Origin: Ruminococcus sp.
GTDB taxonomy: Bacteria > Bacillota > Clostridia > Oscillospirales > Acutalibacteraceae
DNA length: 64,000 nucleotides
Assembly (NCBI GenBank): GCA_022768065.1
Contig: JALELS010000024.1
Location: 1 to 64,000, forward strand
Direction: 5' to 3'
The notes beneath the pieces are model-generated. The model saw nothing but the letters and a program-made list of their open reading frames with translations. It had not been told where the DNA came from and ran no database searches. A program made the translations under genes and the position numbers. Positions 5,472 through 14,208 of this stretch are shown here, piece by piece. Within the stretch, counting starts at the first letter, position 1; each line of letters begins with the position of its first letter.

Positions 5472-8025
5472 CATCATACCAGCTCTTTCCCGAATGTGCA
5501 TCACTCTTTAACAGGACTTTCATCTTACAGGCGTTTTCCATTTCTTCTTTTACAATCAGTTCGGCCTTAGATTGTTCATCGGCCGGAGCCTCTACTATAA
5601 GTTCATCGTGAATCTGTAATATCAGACGTGCATTAAGCTTTTCTTCTTTAAGTCTTGTATAGACTCTTATCATGGCAATTTTGATAATATCGGCAGCTGT
5701 TCCCTGTATCGGCATATTTCTTGCCACTCTCTCGCCAAATGCTCTCAGCATACCGTTCGAGGAAGAGAGTTCCGGAAGATACCTGCGTCTTCCGAACAAG
5801 GTTTTGACATACCCGTTCTTTTTGGCTTCTTCTACTACTTCGTTCATATATCGGTCAACACCGGAGTAATGGTGCAGATAGTCCTTGATATATCGGTCGG
5901 CTTCGGCTCTGCTGACACCTATATCCTTTGCCAAAGAAAATGCACCTATGCCGTACACTATACCGAAATTAACGGCTTTGGCACGACTTCTCATAAGCGG
6001 AGTTACCATTTGCAAGGGCATTTTAAATACCTGTGACGCTGTAATTGCATGAATGTCATCGCCGTTGTTGAACGCATCAATCATAGCTTTGTCGTCGGCA
6101 ATATCAGAGAGAACTCTTAATTCTATCTGCGAATAATCCGCATCGACAAACACTTTGCCGTCATCGGCGATGAAGAACTTTCTCATTTCTCTGCCCAGTT
6201 CTGTCCTGACGGGAATATTCTGAAGGTTCGGTTCGGTAGACGAAATACGACCGGTTCTTGTCTCGGTCTGATTAAATGTCGAGTGGATTCGTCCGTCGGC
6301 GGCTATTTCTTTAAGCAAACCGTCACAATATGTGGACTTCAGCTTTGTGTAGGTTCTGTACTCCAAAATAAGATTAACAATTTCATAATCATCGGCAAGT
6401 TTTTCGAGAACCTCGGCATTTGTGGAAAATCCGCTTTTTGTTTTCTTTTTAGTCGGTATGGCAAGCTTAACAAAAAGAATTTCGCCGAGCTGTTTCGGAG
6501 AATTTATGTTAAATTCTTCCCCGGCAAGTTCATATATGCGGCTCTGCAGTTCTTTTATTCTCTCGCCGAGCATATCTCCGAAAGCTTCAATACCGCTTTT
6601 ATCCACTTTAACACCGATTTTTTCCATAGAGGCAAGTACCTCTGCCAACGGCAATTCAATGCTGTTTAAAAGTTCTGTTTGGTCTCGTTCCTCCAATAAT
6701 GCAGAAAGTTTCAACGTAAGAGGATATACGGTTTCGGAAAGTGCCGAAAATCCCCCGTCGGCTTCATAGTATACATTGTACTCTGCCGCCAATTTTTCAA
6801 TATCATAATCCTTAGCCGATGGATTGAGTAAATACGCCGCGAGCATTAAATCCATTTTTACATTTTTAATCTCAAATCCGTGAGAAAATGCATACGCATA
6901 CAGCGGCTTTATATTAAAAGTATATTTTTCTGTATTCTCATCCTCAAGGATATTTATAAAGGCTTCGACTTCGCTGTCATTCTCGGTATTTACTTCACAT
7001 ATATCATCGCCGTTGCAAGCGGCAAGATTTTTAAATCTGCCGTCTTTAACGGAGTATACAAAATAAATCTTATTTGCTTTTAACGAAAAGTCATTTAAGC
7101 TGTTTACCCTTTTATATTCCTTTACAGTCGTATTTTCCGACTTAGCGTCATACGTGACGGTATTTAAGCCGATTTTGTCTATCAGCTTATACATTTCAAG
7201 AGAACGCAAAATAGACAAAGCCTCACTTTTGTCTCCTCCGTCCGGAACATAAAAAGAGTAATCGGTCTCAATCGGAACACTTTTGCAAATCTCGCCGAGT
7301 TTATAGCTCATAAAAGCCGAGTCTTTGTCGTTCTTCAACTTGTTGCGTAAGGATTCCCTTATGTCAATAGTATCAATATTATCATAAATATTTTGTATTG
7401 AACCGAACTCGGAAATGAGGCTCTGAGCCGTTTTTTGCCCAACGCCCGATACTCCCGGGATATTATCGGAGCTGTCACCCATAAGAGCCTTAATGTCAAT
7501 CAATTGATGCGGAGTAACACCGTAATCATCTTTAATTCTTTTAACATCGTAAATATTTGTCTCGGGTCTGCCCATTTTTGTTGATGCAAGCAATACATTT
7601 ACATTATCACCGACAAGCTGTAAGCTGTCACGGTCTCCGGTGGCAATATAGCATTCATCGCCGTCCTTACAGGAAAAAGCAAGAGTGCCGAGAATATCGT
7701 CGGCCTCATACCCTTCTTTTGTTACTATCTTATATCCGAGCGCCTTGAGCAGGTCTTTAAGAACGGGCATCTGTTCCGCAAGTTCAGGCGGCATAGGCTT
7801 ACGGCCTGCCTTATACTCATCATACATTTTGTGCCTGAATGTAGGTGCCTTTAAATCAAAAGCGAACGCAACGCTGTCGGGATGAACCTCGTCGCACAGC
7901 TTATAAAATATATTCATAAACCCATAAATGGCATTGGTATATCTACCATCCTTGGTTGTAAGAAGTTTTATTCCGTAAAAGGCACGGTTAATAATACTGT
8001 TCCCGTCCAAAACCAGCAGTTTCAT
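5461..8025 (-). CDS. polA: DNA polymerase I
   Basis: An 854-residue family A polymerase. The N-terminal 5'-3' exonuclease domain (residues about 1-290, LLVLDGNSIINRAFYG, EADDILGTLA, GDSSDNIPGV) removes RNA primers. The C-terminal polymerase domain has motif A DYSQIELR, motif B RSRAKAVNFGIVYGIG and motif C IHDELIVEAP. The middle 3'-5' exonuclease domain lacks the DxE of motif I (the stretch around residues 310-325 reads NKIYFVYSV), so proofreading is probably lost, as in Bacillus and Thermus enzymes. AGGAG precedes the ATG. It heads a polA-rimI-tsaD operon. Confidence 0.97.
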   Translation of the reverse strand: MKLLVLDGNSIINRAFYGIKLLTTKDGRYTNAIYGFMNIFYKLCDEVHPDSVAFAFDLKAPTFRHKMYDEYKAGRKPMPPELAEQMPVLKDLLKALGYKIVTKEGYEADDILGTLAFSCKDGDECYIATGDRDSLQLVGDNVNVLLASTKMGRPETNIYDVKRIKDDYGVTPHQLIDIKALMGDSSDNIPGVSGVGQKTAQSLISEFGSIQNIYDNIDTIDIRESLRNKLKNDKDSAFMSYKLGEICKSVPIETDYSFYVPDGGDKSEALSILRSLEMYKLIDKIGLNTVTYDAKSENTTVKEYKRVNSLNDFSLKANKIYFVYSVKDGRFKNLAACNGDDICEVNTENDSEVEAFINILEDENTEKYTFNIKPLYAYAFSHGFEIKNVKMDLMLAAYLLNPSAKDYDIEKLAAEYNVYYEADGGFSALSETVYPLTLKLSALLEERDQTELLNSIELPLAEVLASMEKIGVKVDKSGIEAFGDMLGERIKELQSRIYELAGEEFNINSPKQLGEILFVKLAIPTKKKTKSGFSTNAEVLEKLADDYEIVNLILEYRTYTKLKSTYCDGLLKEIAADGRIHSTFNQTETRTGRISSTEPNLQNIPVRTELGREMRKFFIADDGKVFVDADYSQIELRVLSDIADDKAMIDAFNNGDDIHAITASQVFKMPLQMVTPLMRSRAKAVNFGIVYGIGAFSLAKDIGVSRAEADRYIKDYLHHYSGVDRYMNEVVEEAKKNGYVKTLFGRRRYLPELSSSNGMLRAFGERVARNMPIQGTAADIIKIAMIRVYTRLKEEKLNARLILQIHDELIVEAPADEQSKAELIVKEEMENACKMKVLLKSDAHSGKSWYDAKA

Positions 8026-8054
8026 TTGACATTCTCCTAATAAATTATCAATTT

Positions 8055-8063
8055 ATTGTATCA
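8055..8063 (-). promoter_or_regulatory. Extended -10 promoter of polA
   Basis: On the minus strand TG-A-TACAAT occupies 8055-8063, upstream of the polA ribosome binding site. The -35 match is poor, as is tolerated with an extended -10. Confidence 0.55.
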
Positions 8064-8095
8064 TAAAACGCTTGCGAATGCACTATATTTTTAAG

Positions 8096-8124
8096 TTGTT
8101 AATATTTTTAGTATGTGATATACT
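8096..8124 (+). promoter_or_regulatory. Promoter of the dihydrouridine synthase gene
   Basis: TTGTTA (8096-8101) and TATACT (8119-8124) with a 17-base spacer. Transcription would start near 8131, which excludes the in-frame ATG at 8072 and fixes translation at 8153. Confidence 0.7.
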
Positions 8125-8152
8125 TTATAAAAAACTATTGAAAGCTGTTATT

Positions 8153-9115
8153 ATGAATATCGGAGATTTACACATAGAAGGATTTGCGGCGTTAGCGCCT
8201 ATGGCAGGCGTTGCCGACAGAGCATTCAGAGAAATTTGCAGAGGTTACGGCGCCGCTTTTACAGAGAGCGAAATGATAAGTGCCAAGGCGCTGTCCATGG
8301 GCGACAAAAAGTCATACGAACTTATGCATATAACAAACGGCGAACGCCCGACAGGTATACAATTATTCGGAAATTCACCTGAAATTATAGAAAAAGCAAT
8401 GAAATCGGTTGAAACCGAAAACCCGGATTTTATTGATTTTAACTTCGGATGTCCCGCGCCGAAAATAGCCGGTAACGGCTCCGGCTCGGCTCTTTTAAAA
8501 ACACCCGATGTAATCGGAGAAATACTGAAAAGCGCCTCATCCGTTACAGATAAACCTATAACCGCAAAAATCAGAATCGGTTGGGATAACGAAACAAAAA
8601 ATGCTGTTGAAACGGCAACAACGATTGAGAAAAACGGTGCGGTTGCAATAACGGTACACGGAAGAACACGCGCACAAATGTATGCGCCGCCGGTTGATAC
8701 GGAAGCAATTCGCGAAGTAAAGAATGCCGTTTCAATACCTGTAATCGGCAATGGTGACATTACAGACGGACAAAGTGCGGCGCTTATGTTTGAAAAAACA
8801 AATTGCGACTTGCTGATGGTCGGCAGAGGCGCTCTCGGCAGGCCGTGGGTTTTCGCACAAATAAACGCTTATATGACAGAGGGCAGAATTTTACCTGAAC
8901 CGCCCGTTTCGGAACGTATGCGCGTTATGGTAAACCACGTAAAGAAAATATGCGAATATAAGGGCGAAAAAATCGGCATAAAGGAAGCCCGTAAACACGC
9001 CGCATGGTATATAAAAGGCATAAGGAATGCCGCCGAATACCGTCAAAGCGTAGGACTCCTTGAGAGCATTGAGCAGCTCGAAGAAATAGCATATAAAATA
9101 TCAATATCAAATTAA
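8153..9115 (+). CDS. dus: tRNA-dihydrouridine synthase
   Basis: A 320-residue FMN-dependent TIM-barrel enzyme that reduces uridine to dihydrouridine in tRNA, of the DusB-like branch. Visible are LAPMAGVADRAFR at the N-terminus, the catalytic cysteine in FGCPAPK, HGRTRAQMY for FMN or tRNA contacts, IPVIGNGDI and the phosphate-binding MVGRGALGRPW. The start at 8153 follows from the promoter position; the family also starts close to this point. It is a single-gene unit ending in a strong terminator. Confidence 0.93.
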   Translation: MNIGDLHIEGFAALAPMAGVADRAFREICRGYGAAFTESEMISAKALSMGDKKSYELMHITNGERPTGIQLFGNSPEIIEKAMKSVETENPDFIDFNFGCPAPKIAGNGSGSALLKTPDVIGEILKSASSVTDKPITAKIRIGWDNETKNAVETATTIEKNGAVAITVHGRTRAQMYAPPVDTEAIREVKNAVSIPVIGNGDITDGQSAALMFEKTNCDLLMVGRGALGRPWVFAQINAYMTEGRILPEPPVSERMRVMVNHVKKICEYKGEKIGIKEARKHAAWYIKGIRNAAEYRQSVGLLESIEQLEEIAYKISISN

Positions 9116-9133
9116 AGCTTTACATCAAAACAT

Positions 9134-9164
9134 AAAAACAGCCGCTATAAAGCGGCTGTTTTTT
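9134..9164. terminator. Bidirectional terminator between dus and the mannosidase
   Basis: ACAGCCGCT (9138-9146) pairs with AGCGGCTGT (9151-9159) over ATAA, with A on the left and six T on the right. It serves converging genes. Confidence 0.9.
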
Positions 9165-9192
9165 CATATACAATGTTGCTTTTAAAAAAATA

Positions 9193-12141
9193 TCATCTTA
9201 ATATGCCTATGGTGATAATTTCAAACGGCTTATAATCAATTTCATCCGTCAAATACAGCTTATCCTCAAGCATATTCAGAACATAAACCTGCTGCGGAAA
9301 TTTCATTTTGCCGCGTCTGCCGTTTTGTTCGGACAAACGGACAACTACCATTTCACCGTTTTCGGAAATTTTCATCGCCTGCAAGAACATTCCGTCAAAT
9401 GTATTTTGGCATGAAACATCAGCCCTTGTCAGCGGAATATTAAATTCAAATGCGATGTCATTTATACGAGCGTCAACTGCCGAACCGGAATGCGGATAAA
9501 TGAGGTAAGCAAAGCTGTGCTTGCCTATGTCGCTTTCGGGATCGGGTCGCTCGGTAGCGCGAAGCAAGCTAAGCGATAAAGTGTTTTCCGAAATTCCTAT
9601 TCCGTATTTTGAATCGTTTATCACAGATATGCCGCCGTCCGTTTCCGAAATATCAAACCATTTGTGGTGGCAACATTCAAATCGGGCGCTTTGCCAGGAG
9701 GTGTTTTTGTGAGTTTCACGCGCAATAAATCCCGCACCGGTATCACAAAGAACCTCACGGCTTAAAACATTCGGAGAAAACAGTACCTTAGCGAGCTTAT
9801 GCTTTTCATGCCAATCAACATTGTTTTCGACTTCGATTTTTTTGGAACGTCTGAAAACTCTGATTATTCTTTCCCATTTACTGTTTTCGGTGGCGAGTGT
9901 TACTCTAAAAGAACAAACCTCTCCGCTTTTTTCCGTAAGCTTCAGCGGAGAAACTACCTTTAGCGGAATTTTTTTATCGGTATAATTCGGTAAAATATCC
10001 CATGCATCATACACGCCCGGATTATCCGCATATATTTCAAGGCGGTTAAAAGCTCCGTTTACCCATTCCCTGTCAAGTCTCTTATCATACAGACCGGTGA
10101 TAGAACCGTCAGAAGCAAAACTGATTTTATAAAACGGGGTTTCTGCCGAATTGCCGGACACGCTGCACCATTCGTCGGCAAATACTTCGTCCGGTTTATC
10201 GATAACGGCACAGTCAAGAGGAGCTATGTCGGGCACAGCCCAAAATCCCTTTTTTCCGAATCTTGTCTCGGTTCCGTCCTCGTCCTCAAAGAAAGTCAGC
10301 TCTTTACGCTTAAAGTTAAGCGAATTAAAATAAGCTTCGCCGTAACCGATAATTCCGCTCAGAGTTTTATCTATATATGCGTAATCTGCCAAGGCGTCAT
10401 TATAAACAGGGTTTATATGACTGCCGGGTAAAATATCATGAAATTGGTTTATAAGAAGCTTTTTATAGCATTCCTTTAGTTTTTCTCCTGGATAATCAAA
10501 ACCCGACATTGCACGCAATGTGGAAATAATTTCCGCCTCACGTATTTTATATTCAAGCTTTCTGTTTAATTTCTTTAAATTTGCCTTTGTGGTGAATGTA
10601 CCCCTATGCATTTCAAGGTACAATTCACCGTCCCACTTTGCGAGTGAAGTATTGCCTTTAAGATTTTTTTCTAAGAATTCGGCCCCACCCATATGCTTTG
10701 TTTTAGGCATAACGGAAATTTTGTCAAAACGCCTCATAACTTCAAGCATTTCTTCGGTAACACCGCTTCCGCCGTCTCCGTAGCCAAACATCGACATTGT
10801 TTGTCCGCCCGAATTTTTATCTTGATATGCTTCCCAATTTTCTTGTATTTGGCTCGGCATATTCCATGTAATAAAGTGCGTAGGCGGAACACAGGCATAT
10901 ACCTCGCTACCGTCTATCCCTTTCCATATAAAATTATTGTGGGGAAAACGGTTAGTATCGTTCCAAGTGGACATTTTATTTGAAACAAAATAATCCACTT
11001 CGCATTTTTTCAGTATTTGAGGCAGTATCCAACTGTTACCGAAAACATCGGGAAGCCAGCAATTGTTTATGGTCTTTCCGAAATTTTCCCTGAAAAACAG
11101 TTGCCCGTAAAAGCACTGCCTTATTAAGCTCTCAGCTGACGGAATATTGCAATCAGGCTCGATATACATAGCTCCGACAGGTTCAAATCTTCCCTCTTTA
11201 ACTCTTTTTTTGAGTTCTTCAAAGACTTCAGGATAGTACCGCTTTAAGGATTCATAAGTATATGCCTGAGTATGTGTATATTTAAATTCGGGATATCTGT
11301 CCATAAGGCGAAGCTGTATTAAAACAGTACGCAAATTCTTTTGAACAGCATGAATTCTGCGCCAATAATACGCTATATCAAGATGTGAATGCGCTACAGG
11401 TGCAACATCGCCGCTGCCCTTATAGTCTTTATTTGCGAAAATTACATCATTGATATATTTTTTTGCTTCTTTTATCCCGGTAGGTCTGCTGTCTGTGTCA
11501 AAATCAACCAGATTAAGCGCATTGTTAAGCTCGGCATTTACAAACTTTCGGTAATCCTCGTTGAACAACTCCGATTTTGCTATATCCAAAAGCGTTTCAA
11601 TATCGTATACAAGGCTTTGCACATCACGGTCAATCGTTACGAGGTACGCACCGTTAAAAATCTGCCTGCAACCGCGAACCGCTAACGACTCTGGATTTCT
11701 CTCGTCATCGGGTTTGGAACGGTTATATCCCTGCATCTCAAATTTAATTTTGTCGGGAGTACCAATATACGGGGTAAGAAGCACTCTGTCTCGATTTGGG
11801 TCAATGCCCCCCACAAACTTACCGTTAGCTTTGACAATAATTTCAGCAGCCGTTTTGAGATAAAGCCAAAGTTCCTTGTTTTTTAAACTGTCGGGCACTT
11901 CCATTTCCGCTTTTATAAATGCTGTGCCGTCCGGAGTAAAATACATATCTCCCTTTTTCAGCGGTCTGAATTCATCGGAATAAAACTCATAGTTGTTTTC
12001 CGTAACCTGACGGGCATCTTTAATAACTATATTATCTATCGGTAATTTATCATTTATAATATATCTTTTGAGCCAACCGAACCTGAGGTCATTCCATTCC
12101 TCGGGACGCATACTGCGCCTGACGACTTTAATATGTGCCAT
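9193..12141 (-). CDS. Alpha-mannosidase, glycoside hydrolase family 38
   Basis: A 982-residue cytosolic enzyme with no signal peptide. Zinc ligands are in HSHLD (residues 251-255) and the nucleophile is Asp365 in WLPDVFGNS; both fit family GH38, which releases alpha-mannose from glycans by a retaining mechanism. The C-terminal half is the beta-sandwich part typical of the family. GAGGAG precedes the ATG. It begins 11 bases after the phosphosugar mutase gene ends, so the two are almost surely cotranscribed, coupling mannose release to sugar-phosphate handling. Which linkages are cut cannot be read from the sequence. Confidence 0.95.
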   Translation of the reverse strand: MAHIKVVRRSMRPEEWNDLRFGWLKRYIINDKLPIDNIVIKDARQVTENNYEFYSDEFRPLKKGDMYFTPDGTAFIKAEMEVPDSLKNKELWLYLKTAAEIIVKANGKFVGGIDPNRDRVLLTPYIGTPDKIKFEMQGYNRSKPDDERNPESLAVRGCRQIFNGAYLVTIDRDVQSLVYDIETLLDIAKSELFNEDYRKFVNAELNNALNLVDFDTDSRPTGIKEAKKYINDVIFANKDYKGSGDVAPVAHSHLDIAYYWRRIHAVQKNLRTVLIQLRLMDRYPEFKYTHTQAYTYESLKRYYPEVFEELKKRVKEGRFEPVGAMYIEPDCNIPSAESLIRQCFYGQLFFRENFGKTINNCWLPDVFGNSWILPQILKKCEVDYFVSNKMSTWNDTNRFPHNNFIWKGIDGSEVYACVPPTHFITWNMPSQIQENWEAYQDKNSGGQTMSMFGYGDGGSGVTEEMLEVMRRFDKISVMPKTKHMGGAEFLEKNLKGNTSLAKWDGELYLEMHRGTFTTKANLKKLNRKLEYKIREAEIISTLRAMSGFDYPGEKLKECYKKLLINQFHDILPGSHINPVYNDALADYAYIDKTLSGIIGYGEAYFNSLNFKRKELTFFEDEDGTETRFGKKGFWAVPDIAPLDCAVIDKPDEVFADEWCSVSGNSAETPFYKISFASDGSITGLYDKRLDREWVNGAFNRLEIYADNPGVYDAWDILPNYTDKKIPLKVVSPLKLTEKSGEVCSFRVTLATENSKWERIIRVFRRSKKIEVENNVDWHEKHKLAKVLFSPNVLSREVLCDTGAGFIARETHKNTSWQSARFECCHHKWFDISETDGGISVINDSKYGIGISENTLSLSLLRATERPDPESDIGKHSFAYLIYPHSGSAVDARINDIAFEFNIPLTRADVSCQNTFDGMFLQAMKISENGEMVVVRLSEQNGRRGKMKFPQQVYVLNMLEDKLYLTDEIDYKPFEIITIGILR

Positions 12142-12152
12142 AATTACTCCTC

Positions 12153-14045
12153 TCAGTTATCCCAAAAATACGGCTTTTTGCGCACTGCCTTTATTTTTAC
12201 GGACTTACCTGTATTTTTCAGCACTTCTTCCGCTATCCAGTCAACGCATCTGTTCAAGATAAGGCATTTAGAACATTCTCCTCTGAAAATCAAAGTTAAA
12301 GTTCCGTCCTCAGACAGGGACTCAAATTCAACCTCACCGCCGTCGCCCTGAATTTTAGGCCTTATTATTTTTTTAATATATGTTTCGATATCCGTGCCCA
12401 TTATTCCGTTTATAATTGTTCTGATATTCTGAAGCGAACGCTCGCACGTTGAAGAGTCAATACCCCTTACGGAATAATAAATTTTCAATTTTGGTTCGGT
12501 GCCCGATGGTCTGACGGCAATCCAAGAACCGCCTTTAAGGAAAAACTTTAAAACATTTGATTTTGGCAAATCGCCGATGCCCGTACTATAGTCCTTAACA
12601 TCTGTGATGTTTGGAAAAACTGTTGCTTTATTTGCTCTGAAATATGACATAATATTCTTTATGCGTGCGGCACCGTCTTTCCCTTTTAGGACAAAAGAAT
12701 CAAGTGAATCAAGATAAAAACCGTATTCTGCATAAAGGACATTTAAAGCATCTGCCAATGTCATTTTATGCTTTTTGTAATATGCCGCCATCTCGCATAT
12801 TAGCATCGAAGCAACAACCGCATCTTTATCACGCGCATATGTGCCGACGAGATAGCCGTAGCTCTCTTCATAACCTATTAAAAACTCGTTCTCGCCTGTT
12901 TTTTCATACTTGGTAATCTGATCGCCGATATATTTAAAGCCTGTCAAAGTCTCAACAACATTCAAGCCGTTTTTCCGTGCAATTTCCGCACCCAAATCAT
13001 TGGTAACTATTGTTTTAACAAGCGTTGACTTCGGATTTAAACTTTGTTTCTTAAATTTAAGATAAAAATCCACGAGCAATGCTCCGGTTTGATTGCCGGT
13101 AAGCAAAATATATTTTCCGTTGTGCAAAACGCCGACGCCGACTCTGTCGCAGTCCGGATCGGTGCCTATAACCAAATCGGCATTCTCTCTTTCCGCCTTT
13201 TTAAGTGCCAGATTAAGTGCGTCTTTCTCTTCCGGATTCGGTGATCTGACTGTTGTAAAATTACCGTCGGCAACAGCCTGCTCTTTAACAACGGAGACGT
13301 CAAACGACATATCGGACAATACTTTTCTGACGGGAATATTGCCTGTTCCGTGCAAAGGGGTGTAAAACACCTTTAAGTCGGACGCTTCTTTGTAAACGTC
13401 CATTTTTTCGACTTCCGAAATATAGTTGTTCAGCACTTCATCGCCGATATACGTCAAGAAACCGTTTGACAATGCCATATTCAAATTCATATGCTTTACG
13501 GACTTTATATCTTTAACATTATTGATATATGATATGACTTTATCGGCGTATTGCGGAACAAGCTGACAGCCGTATTTATCATACACTTTATAACCGTTGT
13601 ATTCTTTCGGATTATGACTTGCGGTAATAACTATTCCGGCATTACATTTTAAATATCTTACGGAAAAAGAAAGTACGGGAGTGGGCATTATCTCCTCAAA
13701 AAGGAAGGTCTTAATACCGTTATAACACAATACTTCGGCGGCATATTCCGCAAAAGTCTTTGAATTATTGCGTGAATCATATGCAATAACAACGCTTTTA
13801 TCACCAGTAAACTCGGTTTTTAAATACTCACAGAGACCCTTTGTAGCCTTACTGACTGTATACTTATTCATTCTGTTGGCTCCGGCGCCCATAACGCCTC
13901 TTAAGCCTCCGGTACCGAATTCAAGGTCTTTATAAAACCTATCCTCAATTTCTTTTTCATCCGCTATTGATTCAAGTTCTTTTCTTGTATCTTCATCAAA
14001 CGTAAGCCAATACTCATATTTTTCACGAATGTTCAAGTTGTTCAT
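12153..14045 (-). CDS. Phosphosugar mutase fused to a NifU-like domain
   Basis: A 630-residue protein. Residues 1 to about 550 are an alpha-D-phosphohexomutase of the long PgcA/Pgm type: GTGGLRGVMGAG, the phosphoserine loop TASHNPKEYNG, the metal loop GTDPDCDRVG, the sugar loop GYEESYG and the phosphate loop RPSGTEPK. The last 80 residues (12156-12395) do not belong to that family: IRPKIQGDGGEVEF followed by RGECSKC (Cys591 and Cys594) is the pattern of the NifU C-terminal iron-sulfur scaffold. The frame runs through without a break. An ATG at 14093 lies within the -35 of the promoter, so 14045 is used, though GGAG is unusually close to it. The mannosidase gene follows at 11 bases. Confidence 0.88.
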   Translation of the reverse strand: MNNLNIREKYEYWLTFDEDTRKELESIADEKEIEDRFYKDLEFGTGGLRGVMGAGANRMNKYTVSKATKGLCEYLKTEFTGDKSVVIAYDSRNNSKTFAEYAAEVLCYNGIKTFLFEEIMPTPVLSFSVRYLKCNAGIVITASHNPKEYNGYKVYDKYGCQLVPQYADKVISYINNVKDIKSVKHMNLNMALSNGFLTYIGDEVLNNYISEVEKMDVYKEASDLKVFYTPLHGTGNIPVRKVLSDMSFDVSVVKEQAVADGNFTTVRSPNPEEKDALNLALKKAERENADLVIGTDPDCDRVGVGVLHNGKYILLTGNQTGALLVDFYLKFKKQSLNPKSTLVKTIVTNDLGAEIARKNGLNVVETLTGFKYIGDQITKYEKTGENEFLIGYEESYGYLVGTYARDKDAVVASMLICEMAAYYKKHKMTLADALNVLYAEYGFYLDSLDSFVLKGKDGAARIKNIMSYFRANKATVFPNITDVKDYSTGIGDLPKSNVLKFFLKGGSWIAVRPSGTEPKLKIYYSVRGIDSSTCERSLQNIRTIINGIMGTDIETYIKKIIRPKIQGDGGEVEFESLSEDGTLTLIFRGECSKCLILNRCVDWIAEEVLKNTGKSVKIKAVRKKPYFWDN

Positions 14046-14064
14046 CTCCGGAAGCTTTTTATTG

Positions 14065-14093
14065 ATTTTAACACAAGGCCACCGCCTCGTCAA
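14065..14093 (-). promoter_or_regulatory. Promoter of the mutase-mannosidase operon
   Basis: On the minus strand TTGACG (14088-14093), a 17-base spacer ending TGT, and TAAAAT (14065-14070). Transcription starts near 14058, only about 13 bases before the chosen ATG. Confidence 0.75.
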
Positions 14094-14129
14094 ACAAATT
14101 AAATATTTGATGAATTTTATTTTATATTA

Positions 14130-14138
14130 TGCTATAAT
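14130..14138 (+). promoter_or_regulatory. Extended -10 promoter of the GH36 gene
   Basis: TG-C-TATAAT at 14130-14138. The best -35 (TTGATG) is 20 bases upstream, too far, so the extended -10 probably carries the promoter. Confidence 0.6.
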
Positions 14139-14140
14139 AA

Positions 14141-14182
14141 GAGAACCATATATTAAACAAATTGAAGCTTTCAAAGGTTCTC
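14141..14182 (+). promoter_or_regulatory. Leader stem-loop of the GH36 gene
   Basis: GAGAACC (14141-14147) pairs with GGTTCTC (14176-14182) at the very start of the predicted transcript, ahead of the ribosome binding site. It may stabilise the mRNA or be a DNA operator; the sequence does not decide. Confidence 0.4.
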
Positions 14183-14208
14183 ACGTAACAATTACAAAGG
14201 AGGAAGCT

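Noticed and set aside
5461-8025. Loss of the 3'-5' exonuclease motif in PolA as unusual
   Set aside because: The same loss is common in DNA polymerase I of Firmicutes and Thermus.
12153-14045. Frameshift or annotation error joining a mutase to a separate nifU gene
   Set aside because: The frame is continuous, there is no ribosome binding site before the NifU-like part, and the linker is short and in frame; still listed as a point to verify.
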